Part shown: in pieces, positions 19,992-20,157 of the stretch
How the letters are laid out: the number at the start of each line of letters is the position of its first letter
How positions within the stretch are numbered: position 1 is the stretch's first letter
Source of the DNA: JBQCHF01 sp051953655
GTDB taxonomy: Bacteria; Actinomycetota; Actinomycetes; Motilibacterales; Motilibacteraceae
DNA length: 20,157 bases
Reading direction: 5' to 3'
Assembly: GCA_051953655.1 (NCBI GenBank)
Contig: JBQCIO010000120.1
Span: 1-20,157 of the forward strand
Made by a program: the position numbers and the translations under genes
The notes under the pieces: generated by a model
The model's input: the letters and a program-made list of their open reading frames with translations, nothing else
Told to the model about the DNA's origin: nothing
Databases searched by the model: none

Positions 19992-20157
19992 GTGGGCACC
20001 CTCCGGCACCTGGCCTACGTCGGGATGCTCGTCTTCTGCCTGCTCGGCACGCTGCCGCTGGAGCTGGTGATCGGCACCCGGGTCTACGCCCGCTGGCGAC
20101 GCCTGCTGCTGACGCTGCTGCCGGTCGTCGTCGTGTTCGTGGTCTGGGACCTCTACG
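19992..20157 (+). CDS. Lycopene cyclase domain-containing membrane protein (partial, N terminus)
   Basis: Fifty-five codons are in the window before the right edge. The sequence has RHLAYVGMLVFCLLGTLPLE, then VIGTRVYARWRRLLLTLLP and VVVVFVVWDLY: a first helix with LGTLPLE and a second ending in WDLY, the pattern of CrtYc/CrtYd-type lycopene cyclase (CarR-like) subunits of actinobacterial carotenoid synthesis. It suggests that a terpenoid or carotenoid gene set lies to the right. The GTG start is the first possible one after an upstream run without start codons; neither a Shine-Dalgarno nor a clear -10 box precedes it, so it may depend on read-through from the Rv2175c homologue. Confidence 0.75.
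   Translation, partial: MGTLRHLAYVGMLVFCLLGTLPLELVIGTRVYARWRRLLLTLLPVVVVFVVWDLY

Noticed and set aside
1..20157. CRISPR arrays, tRNA or rRNA genes, prophage or defence island
   Set aside because: No regularly spaced repeats, no tRNA-like cloverleaf or CCA end, and no phage or defence genes were recognised; apart from the IS tail the genes are typical chromosomal ones.

Overview
The window is a 20 kb chromosomal segment of a very GC-rich actinobacterium (Actinomycetota). Codon use, many GTG starts, a M. tuberculosis-like set of genes (class II DAHP synthase, PknL-type kinase, Rv2175c-type DNA-binding protein) and a carotenoid cyclase-type gene at the right edge fit Geodermatophilaceae (Blastococcus/Geodermatophilus/Modestobacter) or a near relative; the family-level guess is inference. 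No rRNA, tRNA or CRISPR was seen. Most of it looks like ordinary core chromosome; the only mobile-element sequence is the tail of an IS30-type transposase at the left end.

Left part (1-3032): IS30-type transposase tail and right end abutting a dispersed palindromic repeat; a DUF1028 protein (-) and a SAM methyltransferase (+) sharing a divergent promoter; then a pyrophosphate-dependent phosphofructokinase (-).

Aromatic/central metabolism (3290-7836): class II DAHP synthase (+), a PNPOx-like flavoprotein (+), threonine aldolase (+), a gene-poor repeat-bearing gap, and a second, unrelated type I-beta DAHP synthase (-). The second synthase is preceded by a 20-codon leader peptide with Tyr-Tyr-Ala-Phe, a perfect GC-rich terminator with a U-rich tail, and sequences able to form the competing hairpin: a Tyr/Phe attenuator, the best regulatory system in the window.

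Middle (7924-12348): a molybdopterin oxidoreductase and a GAF-SpoIIE phosphatase (+), then a minus-strand run of endonuclease IV, a DMT/EamA exporter and a Nudix hydrolase.

Right part (12404-20157): a six-TM membrane protein divergent from a NarL-type two-component system; a PASTA Ser/Thr kinase and a LysM lytic transglycosylase (-), a plausible wall-sensing/wall-cutting pair; then a ferredoxin-reductase-like flavoprotein, an Rv2175c homologue and the start of a lycopene-cyclase-domain protein (+).

A recurring theme is leaderless gene starts: many start codons sit 6-7 nt after a TANNNT-like -10 box and lack a Shine-Dalgarno, whereas a minority have clear AGGAG-type sites.
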